64,000 nucleotides of DNA, from positions 3,658,001-3,722,000 of the forward strand of contig NW_025408668.1 of NCBI RefSeq assembly GCF_020360975.1. Direction: 5' to 3'. The notes beneath the pieces are model-generated. The model did not search any database and was not told where the DNA came from. It worked only from the letters and a program-made list of their open reading frames with translations. The stretch comes from Hirsutella rhossiliensis. Taxonomy: Eukaryota; Ascomycota; Sordariomycetes; Hypocreales; Ophiocordycipitaceae. The number at the start of each line of letters is the position of its first letter. The first letter of the stretch is position 1. Shown here piece by piece: positions 49,400 through 59,477 of the stretch. The translations under genes and the position numbers were made by a program.

Positions 49400-50280
49400 T
49401 TAGGCGACTTATATAAGCTCTTCCTATTAGTAGGTATAGATAGGTGTTAAATAGAGGTTAATTTAGTCCCGAAGTTATAGCTCTAGCTTAGCGAAAAACG
49501 TAAGAGCACGCGCCTTTTCCGATAGGCGTTCGAAATGCCTCTTTAAGGAGTTAAGGTATAAGCTAAACTCTAGGGGGGACTAGCCTTCTCGTTAGCGAGC
49601 CTCCTCTAATTACGTCGCTAATAGTATCCCCCTATTCGTAGTATCCTTAATTAAGATAAGTATCTATTCCTTAAAGTATACCTAATCCGTACTATATTTA
49701 GTTCGGTTAATCGACGTCTATTCTTTAAGGTATCGGCGCTATCTCGCTTTATAGTCGCTATATATATAATCTACCGCGTAGAGGATCTTCGTTTCGTCGC
49801 GACGAAAGCGTCTAGGCGCTGCCCTAAAGGCGTCCTCTAGATCGTAAGTCTAGTCTAGACGTTTCCGTGCATTAGTAGGTTAGGATAATTAAGCGATATT
49901 TTTAATCTTAACCTCGCTACCGCGACTGCCGTCCGATTTAGGGGAGTAGGACCGTCGACGCTTCCCCGAATAGATAGCGATAGCACCGGCGCGTTTAGCA
50001 ATTTCCTCCTCTAATTATATAACGCGATCTTATAGGCGTTTCGTCTCCTCTAGCTCTTTAACGCGCGCTTATAGGGCTATAAGCTTTTCCTTGCGAGACG
50101 GTTGTCTTACGCCTATAGGTAGCGATATCTTCGATATAGTTATAACGCCGTCCGTAGTAGGGGTCTATTCCGAGGATATATCTTCCTATTCTTCGTCTCC
50201 TAAGTAGATACTTAATATATATAACGAAGAGGCCTCGACTAGTTAACTACTACGTCGCGCTATAGGAGCGTTACGTAGTC
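49400..50280 (-). pseudogene. Gypsy-2 gag, RIPed
   Basis: The minus strand downstream of the 5' LTR reads as Gag: a coiled segment (E-E-E-I-A-K-R-A-G-A-I-A-I), then L-E-D-A-F-R-A-A-P-R-R-F-R-R-D-E-T-K-I-L-Y-A-V-D-Y, a pattern typical of fungal Gypsy Gag. Continues into pol at about 49300. Confidence 0.65.
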
Positions 50281-50332
50281 TTCTCTAAGTAGCTATCTCT
50301 ACTAGGTAACTAAAAAAGGAAGCTTTAGAAAT

Positions 50333-50589
50333 TATAAGGGAATACGTATTACGGTACGATTAGTTAGGTAGTAGAGATAGCTAGAGGTACTGCGCTATAT
50401 ATATTATATTCTCCTCGTCGTAAGACTAAAGCTTACGAGAAGAGGGATTTTTCCTCTTCGGTTCGAGTAGCGAGTGGTCTATAATATGCGAGCGGGGTAG
50501 GCACGATTCCCTGCCGATACCCTGCCGATATATTAGTACTACGTACCCGAGTGCTTTGTCAGCCTATACCTCCTAGTAGCGCTCTTATA
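50333..50589. repeat. Gypsy-2 LTR, right copy (257 bp; 5' LTR)
   Basis: Partner of 42782-43038, same length and orientation, followed by TTAGA. It retains slightly more CpA/TpG than the left copy (for example CTGCCG where the left has CTACCG). Confidence 0.92.
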
Positions 50590-50680
50590 TTAGAACGCTC
50601 GCCGACCTTATAAGTTAGGCCTAACCGAAAATAATAGGAGCAAGGCATAATTTTAATACCGTAGATCTCGGTCTAGGATG

Positions 50681-50881
50681 CTAGCTCCGATCGTTAACGC
50701 GATTTATTGGAATTGCGAGAACGGGATTTTTAAATATAACTAGATATACTATTAGCAGTATATCCCGAAAGGATAAAGGAATAAGGAATAGCATACTTAC
50801 GCACGACGCGATAAGGGTATATTTATATACGGCGGCTAAGGTAGTAGGTCTTAAGGGCAAGACTAAAAGGAGGGGAGGCAT
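50681..50881 (-). CDS. 66-codon hydrophobic antisense ORF beside Gypsy-1(+) LTR (doubtful gene)
   Basis: Same length and largely the same residues as 30872-31072 in the outer copy (MPPLLLVL start, about 80% identity by eye). Lies directly inside the 3' LTR, antisense to pol. Coding status is doubtful. Confidence 0.25.
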   Translation of the reverse strand: MPPLLLVLPLRPTTLAAVYKYTLIASCVSMLFLIPLSFRDILLIVYLVIFKNPVLAIPINRVNDRS

Positions 50882-50883
50882 CC

Positions 50884-51363
50884 TATTACGACTACGGTCT
50901 AGCGAACCGCGGGACTAGTATATATTACGAGGATATATAACGTAGGGAGCAAGGAATATTAAACGGACCGTCGGGCTAATTAAGTTTAGAGCGACGGGTT
51001 ACTCTAGCGCTCTAACGCTCTATAGCTAGGATCGTAGGATCGCCCTAGCGCCCTAGCGCTCCTAGGCGACGGGATCACCTAGTGCTCTCGGCGATCTAGG
51101 GAAACTCTCGAGATATATAAGGAAGGAACGGAATACTCCTTTAGATAGATAGCTCGATAGCTTTTAATATAATTATTACGATCTCTATTACGATCTTATC
51201 TCTAATTCCGATTACTTAATTACCTAGTTATAGTCTATAGTCTATAACCTCCGACTTATTACTAACGTAATATATATATTATTACTTAGACTACGCCCTA
51301 TTATATCTATTAATATAAACCCCTTAATAGGTTTATCCCTTAGGAATAACACCGGTCGTTATA
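50884..51363 (+). repeat. Gypsy-1(+) 3' LTR (480 bp)
   Basis: Direct copy of 35680-36159, followed by the TSD CTTCT at 51364-51368. After it the outer Gypsy-1(-) gag resumes. Confidence 0.9.
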
Positions 51364-53468
51364 CTTCTTCGTTATATTTAACTTATTATATAAGTCTTTA
51401 AAAGATTAAGGGTTTAGATACCTTAAAGTAAGTAGCGTTATATTATTCTTCTATTTTAGCGTATTTATAGATTTTATATATCTCTAAAAGATATCTTATT
51501 AATAAACCGTAATTATCGCGGTATTTAAGTAGCGTACTATAATTAGGTTCTAATAATATAACTTAGTCGTTTAAGTAGCGTTAATCGATTTTCTAGTAGT
51601 TTAGTTCTATACTTAGGTAGGGTTTCGAAAGTACTTATCCTTTAAACTTAACTAAGAAGGCGTTATATTATACCTTTATCTAGAAGTATATTATATAATC
51701 TAGGTAGACGTATAATATCTATAAAATATACTTATAGTACTTATAAGTAAGTAGTATTTATAGATTATCTTTAAATTCTCCTTATAGTTACTATTCTCGT
51801 TATAGAGCTATAAAGGTATTAACTATAGCGATAGCTATAGTATAGTCTCCTTTATATAGTACTAGTTAATATCGAATTAATATAGCTTATTAGTTTTCTA
51901 TAAGAATTTAAGGTATTTATTAGGTTCTAATTTTAAGTATTTCTTTAAATTCTTTAAAGTATAAAGCGTGTTCTTTAGTTATAGTATTTTCCTTTAATAG
52001 CGAGGGTAGTAGTATAAGTTCGTTCTTATCTTTTATTTCTCTAGGTATTTCTTATTCTTTAAAGCTTATATTATCGATACTTTATTATTCCTCTTTAGGT
52101 TATTATCTAAGTTTTATAAGTATAAGGGCTATATTTATATCTTCTTTACTATATTATTAATAGACTACCCGTTATTATTATTAATTTTTATTTTATATAT
52201 CTTCCTAGAATCGTTTACCGTTCTTCCTAATCTAGTCTTAGGAGACTCTTTTAAGATAAGGGTATTTTAGTTTTATAAATTTAACTTATTTCTATATTTT
52301 AAGATCCCTTTATTATATTATTATAAGGGTCTTCTTTAGTAGCTTTAAGAACTATTTAGTACCGTTCTTATCGCTTAAGTATATTATATATTCGTCGTTA
52401 TAGTATATAGTTTAACTAAGGAGTTTATACTTTAGTTCTTATCTATTAATAGCGTTTAAGTATTTCTTACCTTTTAGGGCTAGTGCCTAGTAGGTTTTCT
52501 TTTCCTTATAAGGTTATCTATATTCCTTAAAGTAATATCTAAGTTTCTTATAATTAAAATACTTTCCTTTACTTTTCTATATTATATCTAGATCTATCTT
52601 ACTTAAGTTAGTTATATAAGTATAGGTAATAGGAGTTTCGCGCTTCTTTTTATAGTTAGCGTATTAGCTAAAGTTATTCTTATAAGAAGGGTTTTAGTTT
52701 CCTCTTCTTTATTTCTTTTCTTAGCGTCGCGTATATTATCTATCGTTAATTTATATTACTATAGTAATATAGTCTAAGAGGTTATTAGGTCGATTTTCCT
52801 TATAGAGCTCGTCCTTAACTTCTTCTTTAAGCCTATCGTAGAATCGTAATATAAGAGGTTCGTCGTCTTAGTTAAGTTTTAAAGTAACTTAACGGAACTT
52901 TATAGTATAATCTAATACTAAGATCCTTTATTAGAGTTCTTAAAGTTTTTATTCGGCTTCTTATTCCTCGTTAGTTATTCCGAATACCTTTATAATAGCT
53001 TCTTCGAATCCTTAAAAACTAGTAAAAACTTTATCTATTTCCTTATCTTATCGCGCTAGTTAGTTATCGAGAAAATCCCTTATAATAGGTCTAAACTAAG
53101 TAAGTACCGTTCTAGATAAATAATTTCCTATATAGAGTACTTTTTTAACTAGGTCTAAGAGTTTTATAAGGTAAAACCGGTAGTAGGCCTTAAGTTAAGT
53201 AAGAAAGTCTTAAAGTATACTATAAGTACTATCGAATAGTCCTAGCTATTTTAGTTTAACTACTTCTCTAAGGTCCTTAACTTATCTATTGCCTCCTCCG
53301 TTCCTAAGTAACTATACCTTATATCGAAGGGTAATAATCTCGCGTATTATATCCTAAGGCGATATAGTAGCTCTAGAGTTAGTTAATCTAGCTTACTATA
53401 TAGGTATATTAATAGTTACGATATTACTTAGAGTAACGCGGTATTATACTAAATAAGAGCTTTTAACG
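51364..53468 (-). pseudogene. Outer Gypsy-1(-) gag and 5' internal region, RIPed
   Basis: Inverted counterpart of 36160-38255 of the inner copy, recognisable base by base (for example TTAAAAGATTAAGGGTT here against its reverse complement near 38210-38230). It contains the Gag coding region with the zinc-knuckle remnant near 52540-52590. Ends at the 5' LTR 53469. Confidence 0.85.
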
Positions 53469-53933
53469 TATAACGACCGGTGTTATTCCTAAGGGATAAA
53501 CCTATCGAGGGGTTTATATTAGTAGATATAATAGGGCGTGGTCTAAGCAATAATATATATATTACGTTAGTAATAAGTTAGAGGTTATAGACTATAGACT
53601 ATAACTAGGTAATTAGAATTAAAGATAGAATCGTAATAAAGATCTATATTAAAAGCTATCGAGCTATCTATCTAAAGGAGTATTCCGTTCCTTCCTTATA
53701 TATCTCGAGAGCTTCCTTAGATCGCCGAGAGCGCTAGGTAATCCCGTCGTCTAGGAGCGCTAGAGCGCTAGAGCGATCCTACGATCCTAGCTATAGAGCG
53801 TTAGAGCGCTAGAGTAACCCGTCGCTCTAAACTTAATTAGCCCGTCGGTCCGTTTAATGTTCCTTGCTCCTTACGTCACGTGACCTCGTGATATATATTG
53901 GTCCCCGCGGTTCGCTAGACCGTGGTCGTAACA
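53469..53933 (-). repeat. Gypsy-1(-) 5' LTR (465 bp) with a RIP gradient
   Basis: Partner of 30405-30869. Starts TATAACGACC and ends with unmutated GTGGTCGTAACA. Its last about 70 bp (for example GTCACGTGACCTCGTG) keep CpA/TpG that are TpA in the partner. Followed by TSD CTTTA (53934-53938). Confidence 0.9.
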
Positions 53934-54960
53934 CTTTACTATCTAGAGACTATCCTTTAGGTCGTACCGAGTTAGAGAGATATAGACATTCTAAGTAGAA
54001 ATGCCTATAACTATAGAGGCACGGTAGCTTTCCTCCTTAGTTTCTATTAGGTTTTAATGCCTAGGTTATACCGGATATATCGGGCTCTCCTTTACCTTAG
54101 AAGGTAGAAAATATACCTTTAGTATCTAAGTTACTAGTAGTTAATCGATATAATCGCTTAAAGATCTTACTAATCTTAATTCCGTTAGGAAAAGTCTTTT
54201 ACTAGTCGTTGTCCGGATTAAATAGGGCATTTACTTCTATCTAATTAATCTAGACTTTAGAGAAGGTCGAATTAATAGCGTTAATAGCTTTAAGGAAATA
54301 GCGAGTTAGTCGTAGGTCTTTTACGTCGGGTAGGTCGAGATTCTTAGCTTCGTTTAGGACGACTTACTACTTCGAGATCTATTCTTCGACCTTAGACCGG
54401 CTAACTACCTTAAGCGTTACGTAGTATCGATCTATAACTTTACTCTCCCGAGCCTAGTTAGTTAGTTTAACTCGGTTTTTTAGTATTATAAGTTCCTTTA
54501 CTATATTATCTTCCTTAGCGATAATATCGTAGTATTTACTAACGGTCTTTACGATATATTCTTATAATTTTATAAGGGCCTTCGTTTTATCTTTATAGGT
54601 CTAGAGCTAGCTTTAATGTCGCGCCTTAAGGATCTAAAACTTAGTAAGGCTATCCCCTTATAGTTAGTATATGCTAGTAGCATTTTCCTAGACTTCTCCT
54701 AGCGTTGGTTCGACTAGCGGCGTCAGAGCCGGCTTACGCGTAACGGCAGGGTTAGTAAAATCCTAGATTTATTAATTCTTCGTAAATTTACGAACAATGC
54801 TGATCTATAGATCCTAATTACTAGGGCCTTTAAGGGTGACCCGGAAAGAGACTTCGAGGTCGTTAGCGGCTATTTTAGCGTGCTTATTATTAGTAAGGCA
54901 AACGTAGTAGAAGCAATGTATATAGTAGAAACCCGGCTTAGCAGACTGGGCTTATAACTA
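53934..54960 (-). pseudogene. Copia element, part 1: gag (RIPed)
   Basis: Minus-strand Gag of a Ty1/Copia element. Identifiable runs are K-Y-Y-D-I-I-A-K-E-D-N-I-V-K-E-L and L-N-E-A-K-N-L-D-L-P-D-V-K-D-L-R near 54290-54560. A V-R-P-K-G motif at the junction joins in frame to the part at 30404-29698 once the Gypsy stack and one TSD are removed. The beginning of gag and the 5' LTR are probably at 54.9-55.2 kb but could not be placed. RIP weakens to the right of about 54900. Confidence 0.65.
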
Positions 54961-55344
54961 TTATACAATAAGAGGCACGGACAGTATAGGTAACTAAGCA
55001 ACGATCGGGAAGAAGATCTCCTATAAATCGGGCAACGAAAGACTCTTGATTCTCTATCTAAGTAATGGTGAAAAGTTAGCTTCTTATACTTATGATTTTA
55101 GGCTAAGTGGCGATGTTGCCACCCAGGCAGCATAGATAACGACGTTACCTAGAAGGTTCGAATCTATCACTAATATAGCATTACGAACTGCTTGCTGCCT
55201 GTTAGGCAGCACAGTGAATGAGCGTTCCGATCTTGACACCGCCAGTGAACAAAGCGAATCCCAATAAAGTGGGGGCGGGTACGAGTTTTAAGGCCTTCAA
55301 GGCTCCTCGAAAGTGTTTAAATTTAGTCGACGTTTGCCTTGTAT
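54961..55344. other. Boundary between RIPed stack and host island
   Basis: CpA/TpG return to normal within this stretch. It contains a hairpin GCTGCC/GGCAGC (55191-55207) and a GGTTCGAATCT motif (about 55152) resembling a Pol III B box without a convincing tRNA fold. A 73-codon + frame at 55218-55439 overlaps the transporter 3' end and is not supported as a gene. Confidence 0.45.
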
Positions 55345-56875
55345 TCAACTTGCCTCCTCATCCTTTTTTGCCTCTTCCCGATCCCGCTGCTCATTATTCC
55401 AAAACACAGCAAGAAATCCCAAGTCATAGCACGACTTAAGCGATCCTGCCAACAGGAAGCTCATCCAGAAGAGGCCATGGTTGGCGAGCACGCCGGTGAT
55501 GAGGGGCCCCATGCTCTGCGCCGCCGTCTTGACGACATTGACGGTGCCCATAACGGCCGTACGCTCGTTGGGGAGCAGGATGGCTGCGAGGAAGGCGGAG
55601 CGAGGGGCGACAACCATAGATTGAGTGCAGGAGCGGAGGACGAGGAAGACAAGGGAGAGGGGGAGGGAGGATGGCAGGGGGATGAGTGAGAGGAATATAG
55701 CCGAGGGGAGGTGGGTGAAAACCATGGTCTGGATATCTGTTGGCAGGTCTTGGCCGCTAGAGTGAATAAACTGATGGTACTCACCTTGACGTTGCCGAGG
55801 CGCTTGGCCAGAGACGAGGCGACAAGGACAGACACGGCAGAGATGATGCTGGTGGCGAAGAAGATGGAGCCGAGTTTGCCCTCTTCCATATTGAAGCGTG
55901 AGCGAAAGTAAACGGTCACCCATGACCTGTCGCTTATCAGCCTTGGTACTCGAGTAGCATGCAATAGCATTAGGAAGAAAGATATACGAACAGGGGAGTA
56001 ATTCCAGAGGCCAACGAGTCGAAGGCAAAGATGAGGCAGAGCGTGGCGGTTATGCTCTTGCTCTCAGGACTGACTTTTGGGAGAAGCCGCCAATTTCTCT
56101 TGCTTGGCTTCTGCTTCGTCTGTGATGAAGAGTCGGGCTCGCCGTTGAGAAGAGGTGTTGTCTCTCCTAATTTTGCAGGCATCTTCCCCTCTGCCTCGAT
56201 GGCTCGAGAGAGTGCTAACGCGAGAATCAACTTGACGACGCCAAGCAATGCATACCCGACAAACATGGCCCGGTACGCCTCCAACGGCGTCCACCGCAAA
56301 CTGCTCCTCAACACACCAGTCGCCCAACCACAACTCACGATTCCAAGCGCCTTCCCCGACTTGCCCGCGATGCTATACCAAGCATACACATCTCCCCTCT
56401 GCCTCTGTGCTATTAGGTTCGCCACCACGCTGTCCTCGACGGCCTTAAACGGGCCAATCTCATTCCCGCTTGGCGAAATGACGCCCAAGACGGCCGCGGC
56501 GAGCAAGACCCAGTAATTGGACGCCCACGCAAAGACCAGCCCGCTGAAAGCCATGAGCGCTGCCCCCCACGCGAGGACAAATTTCCGCCCGGCCGAGTCG
56601 GCGAACAGAGTGAGGAGGAAGCTGACGAGAACGTCGCCAATAAGGGTGAGGGTCATGAAGAGGCCCGACTGCGAGCGCGAGTGACCGAGGAATTCGAGCA
56701 AGGGGACGAGGGTGAGGATGGAGGAGCCGTAGGCGAAGAGGCGGATAAAGCGCTGGAGGCAGAGAAGCTTGATGTCCCGGGGGGAGTGAAAGACGGTGAC
56801 GAGGCCGACTTCGGAAAGGGCGCGGCGGGGGAACGAGGGGGAGGCCGGGGTGGGGGGGGGCTCCAAGTCTGCCAT
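55345..56875 (-). CDS. MFS transporter, three exons, 469 aa, intact
   Basis: Host-type gene on the minus strand. Start ATG at 56875 (MADLEPPP). Exon 1 is 56875-55992 and exon 2 55926-55785. Exon 3 is 55728-55345, ending TGA. Intron 1 (65 bp) has a GTTCGT donor and CAG acceptor. Intron 2 (56 bp) has GTGAGT and CAG. Exons sum to 1410 nt, exactly 470 codons, and both junctions restore family-like sequence (SGITPL|SWVTVYF and GNVK|TMVFTHL). Protein features: cytosolic N-terminus, about 11-12 hydrophobic segments, and MFS motif A after TM2 (ADSAGRK, about residues 92-98). A central loop around residue 245-270 carries TTPLL and Lys-rich sequence. The second half includes APRSAFLAAILLPNERTAVMGTV, typical of a fungal MFS group of unknown substrate. 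The C-tail is acidic/basic (EEAKKDEEAS). Plasma or vacuolar membrane export is likely; substrate not predictable. No RIP-type stops despite RIPed DNA 400 bp away. Confidence 0.85.
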
Positions 56876-57689
56876 TGTGGTGATGATAGAGTTGGATTGG
56901 GTCAGTGAGAGTTGGGAGCTGAGAGCTGAGAGTTGAGTGTTGAAGATATAAGCGAGACGGCGTATAAGTTAGTCTCGGCGGTCCGGGTTATCTCCAGCAA
57001 GGAAACGCTACCGTCGCCGTATAGCTTGCCTTAGTCGGCTGTAAAGAGTAAGGACTTAGACCTGAAACAAGCCCCGAGACAAGACGTAGGGGGACTTACT
57101 CATCGTTGCCGAGATGAATTGATGTCCGTCAACTCGGGTAACGAAACTGTCCTCGTCGAAAGGAACCAAATGTCTTACGAATGGCCGCTGGTGCTGTACT
57201 GTGCATGGAACATTTCGACTTTGCAGAAATTTGTTGGCGTGCAGAGAAAAAGCATTACTCGGGGGGTTGACTAGCAGGGGAACCCTGTAGGCCCCCCCCC
57301 GAGTATGGGCTAGTCTACAAAGGTTCCTGCCAGTGCTCGGGAGTAACGGCAAAAACGACGCTTAAAAGGCGACTCCATTCAGCGATCGCCGGCCCGATAT
57401 GGGGTGCTACCGGGCGCAACTACACCCACTACCCCTGAAGGCGTGAAACATAGCAAAGGCCTAGGAAGCATAGACGACAGACTGTATTCAATTGGCAAAA
57501 GGGAAAGTAGCAAGACTATTGTCGAAACATCCTACTATTTGATATGTCAAGCGCTATTAAGACTATGCCTTGACTAATCGGCCAACCGCCCTGCCCTTCG
57601 TTAATGCGTCGCGCCACTCGACGAGGAGGACCAAAACTTGCGACGCTTCGGTGGCTACTCATGGCCACAGAAAAACAGAAATACAAAAT
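56876..57689. other. Upstream region of the MFS gene, nothing else recognised
   Basis: Includes the presumed promoter of the 55345-56875 gene. A 98-codon minus frame at 57056-57352 has no recognisable motif; it spans C-rich and G-rich tracts and is not supported as a gene. Confidence 0.4.
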
Positions 57690-58437
57690 CATAGGGTGTA
57701 GGGCCGTCTCGGGGATTGAGTCGATTTAAAGATCTCCCCGGAATATATAAAACAAGGGCCTGACTAGGGAGCAAATAAAAAAGTCCCGTGGGGCTTAAGG
57801 TGTTACGCATTAATGTATTGAAATGTCAGTAGCTTTTACGTCTAGGCTCTATAGGAAAAATCCTCCGGGTGGGAAAAAAAAAGAAAAAAAAAGAGGAAGA
57901 AAAAATAAAAGTGGACTCATGTGGCTAGTAGCGGCGCAGCGCCGACCCCGCATAATTAGGTGGGCATATTCCCCGCACCTACGCTTAAGACTATAACCCA
58001 CAGGAGATTAAGACCATAACCCACAGGAGACCGGCCCCTGCGGGGTTGCCAATGCCTTGAGGAACGAAAGGAGAGGAAAGGAGAAGTGGCGCGTCGTGGC
58101 GCGGTCGGATGGTGCAGGTAGGAGGGCGCGGAAGGAAGAACCTTTCGTTCCTCAAAGCATATTGCGTTTTTTGCTATAAGCTCTATAGGTATGCCCCTAT
58201 TATGGCCACGGAGAGGCCCAATGTAACCGAACCCCCCTATGTCTACCTTCGCTGCTTAAAGGGGCGGAAATAGAGAGAACGCGGCAATAAGGCTGTCACT
58301 CTATAGGCTATAGTCTTAAGTGCGGGGAATGTGCGCACCTAATTAAGCGGTATTGGCGCTGCGCCGCTACAGAAGGTGTTTTGCTCCCTAGCTAGGCCCT
58401 GAAACAATGATGACGTGTCGCCCTAACACCCCATGTT
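57690..58437. mobile_element. Foldback/MITE-like element with long imperfect inverted repeats
   Basis: The left side 57692-58005 is mirrored on the right side 58190-58435. TAGGGTGTAGGGC at the left end faces GCCCTAACACCCCA at the right end. GGCCTGACTAGGGAGCAA (about 57758) faces its reverse complement near 58393. TAGCGGCGCAGCGCC (about 57929) faces GGCGCTGCGCCGCTA (58354-58368), and ATTCCCCGCAC (57969) also has its mirror. A second inner pair, TTGAGGAACGAAAG/CTTTCGTTCCTCAA, lies at 58057 and 58141. A short tandem duplication of ATAACCCACAGGAGA occurs at about 57995-58032. No coding capacity. The ends resemble hAT-type TIRs, but no 8-bp TSD is evident. Sits between the two transporter genes and is essentially un-RIPed. 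Confidence 0.6.
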
Positions 58438-59477
58438 TCGTTTATTTGCCTCCCTTTTATAGTAGGCTATATTATAGAGGATGAGTAAAGTAGGCATAAA
58501 GATTAGGGACTGGAGGACTCTTGATTCTGCTATCTAGAGCGGGAGAATAGTGTGATCTTTATAGACAGGATGAATATGTGACTAGAAACTGATGGAAGCA
58601 TCTGATTATATTCTAAAGAGATTTATAATCCGTTGAAGCTCCTTGCTGTACGGTTTTATTGGGAACAGTGGCGTGGCTGACGACAATGATGATATAAGTC
58701 ATGGGCTACCTGTGCGAATAAGGGAATCAGACAGTTGGAGTGTTGCAAACAGCGACAGGCCATTTTAGCCATTCTAGCAGCAGTGCTGTTGGGAGGTGCA
58801 TCTCACTCTTGGCTTAATGGTCCATGCGACATGGAGGCTGATATACCCTGTGCGACAGAGGCAGTTAGAAAGCTGACATGATTGTCAAACACTTGCCTGT
58901 TTATAATGCACTAGGCACCTATGGAGTAGCCTTTACTTTACCCCTTCGGCACGAGATAGCCTAGCGACGTGACAGAATCGTCAGCCGGTGTATCAGACAA
59001 CAATGTACCTGACATCTAGAAAGTCATGCCACTGTTTTGTCAAGAGGAAATGAGAGATGCCATGGATATGACGGCTATAGAGAGTCTATTGGACTTAACC
59101 ACTACCCAAGTCAAGGGAACGAAGGTCCCAGTTATATACACAAGAACGGTGCCCATGTGGGTCGGGACACCTCCTCGATGTCGTGACGACTGTTGCGCTA
59201 CGCAGGCAAAAGTGGAACGCGCTCCGACAAGAGCACGACAAATGACACAAATCTGACGACCGCGTCTTTCCGACACCTCGACTGCGGCGGAATGTCATTT
59301 GACATATTCCAATTCACGGCATCTCTGTCCCTGAGGGGTCTGGTATATATATGTAATAACCACGCTCTTAATCAAAGCCTTTTCCTCTCTGCAGTATTTC
59401 AATATCTTCCAATTGTCATATCATCGTATATTTCTCTTTCTCTTTTAGAGCTTTTACGACTCTATAAACACGCCGCG
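58438..59477. other. Intergenic region, promoter side of second MFS gene
   Basis: No gene recognised. Short overlapping frames at 59026-59298 on both strands are not supported. GGTATATATATG at 59340-59351 is a TATA-like element about 125 bp before the ATG of the gene at 59478, and a pyrimidine-rich stretch (TTTCTCTTTCTCTTTTAG) lies just upstream of it. Confidence 0.4.

Larger units (their letters stand above)
42782..50589 (-). mobile_element. Gypsy-2 chromovirus, 7.8 kb, innermost insertion, with antisense accessory gene
   Basis: 257-bp LTRs, perfect TSD TTAGA, inserted into the 3' untranslated part of Gypsy-1(+). Minus strand: gag at about 50280-49400, pol at about 49300-45230 ending in a chromodomain. 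Plus strand: accessory gene 43420-44989. As the youngest nested insertion it retains more CpA/TpG and the RT keeps Y-L-D-D, but it is still clearly RIPed. Confidence 0.92.
35680..51363 (+). mobile_element. Inner Gypsy-1(+) chromovirus, nested in its own family, split by Gypsy-2
   Basis: Direct 480-bp LTRs (35680-36159, 50884-51363) and perfect TSD CTTCT. The internal region is 36160-42781 plus 50590-50883. It inserted into the outer Gypsy-1 copy in opposite orientation, so the locus holds long inverted arms (about 31.0-35.7 kb against 38.3-42.8 kb). Coding content is described in the gag-pol entry. The distance between LTRs without Gypsy-2 is about 6.9 kb, normal for a full-length chromovirus. 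Confidence 0.92.
30405..53933 (-). mobile_element. Outer Gypsy-1(-) chromovirus, split by nested insertions
   Basis: LTRs of 465 bp at 30405-30869 and 53469-53933, with TSD CTTTA on both sides. The minus-strand internal region runs 53468-51364 (gag), is interrupted by 35680-51363, and resumes 35679-30870. Pol features in the second part are RT with V-V-Y-L-D-D (about 33880-33905, both Asp retained), RNase H and integrase toward 32000, and a chromodomain near 31700. The RT region aligns as an inverted copy of 39600-40300 of the inner element. Continuity across the gap is shown by the inner element: position 38252 there corresponds to the junction 35679/51364 here. All frames are dead through RIP. 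Confidence 0.9.

Noticed and set aside
55052..55207. Possible tRNA or SINE with A-box-like and B-box-like motifs near 55095 and 55152
   Set aside because: Acceptor and T stems do not pair. GGTTCGAATCT alone is not enough.
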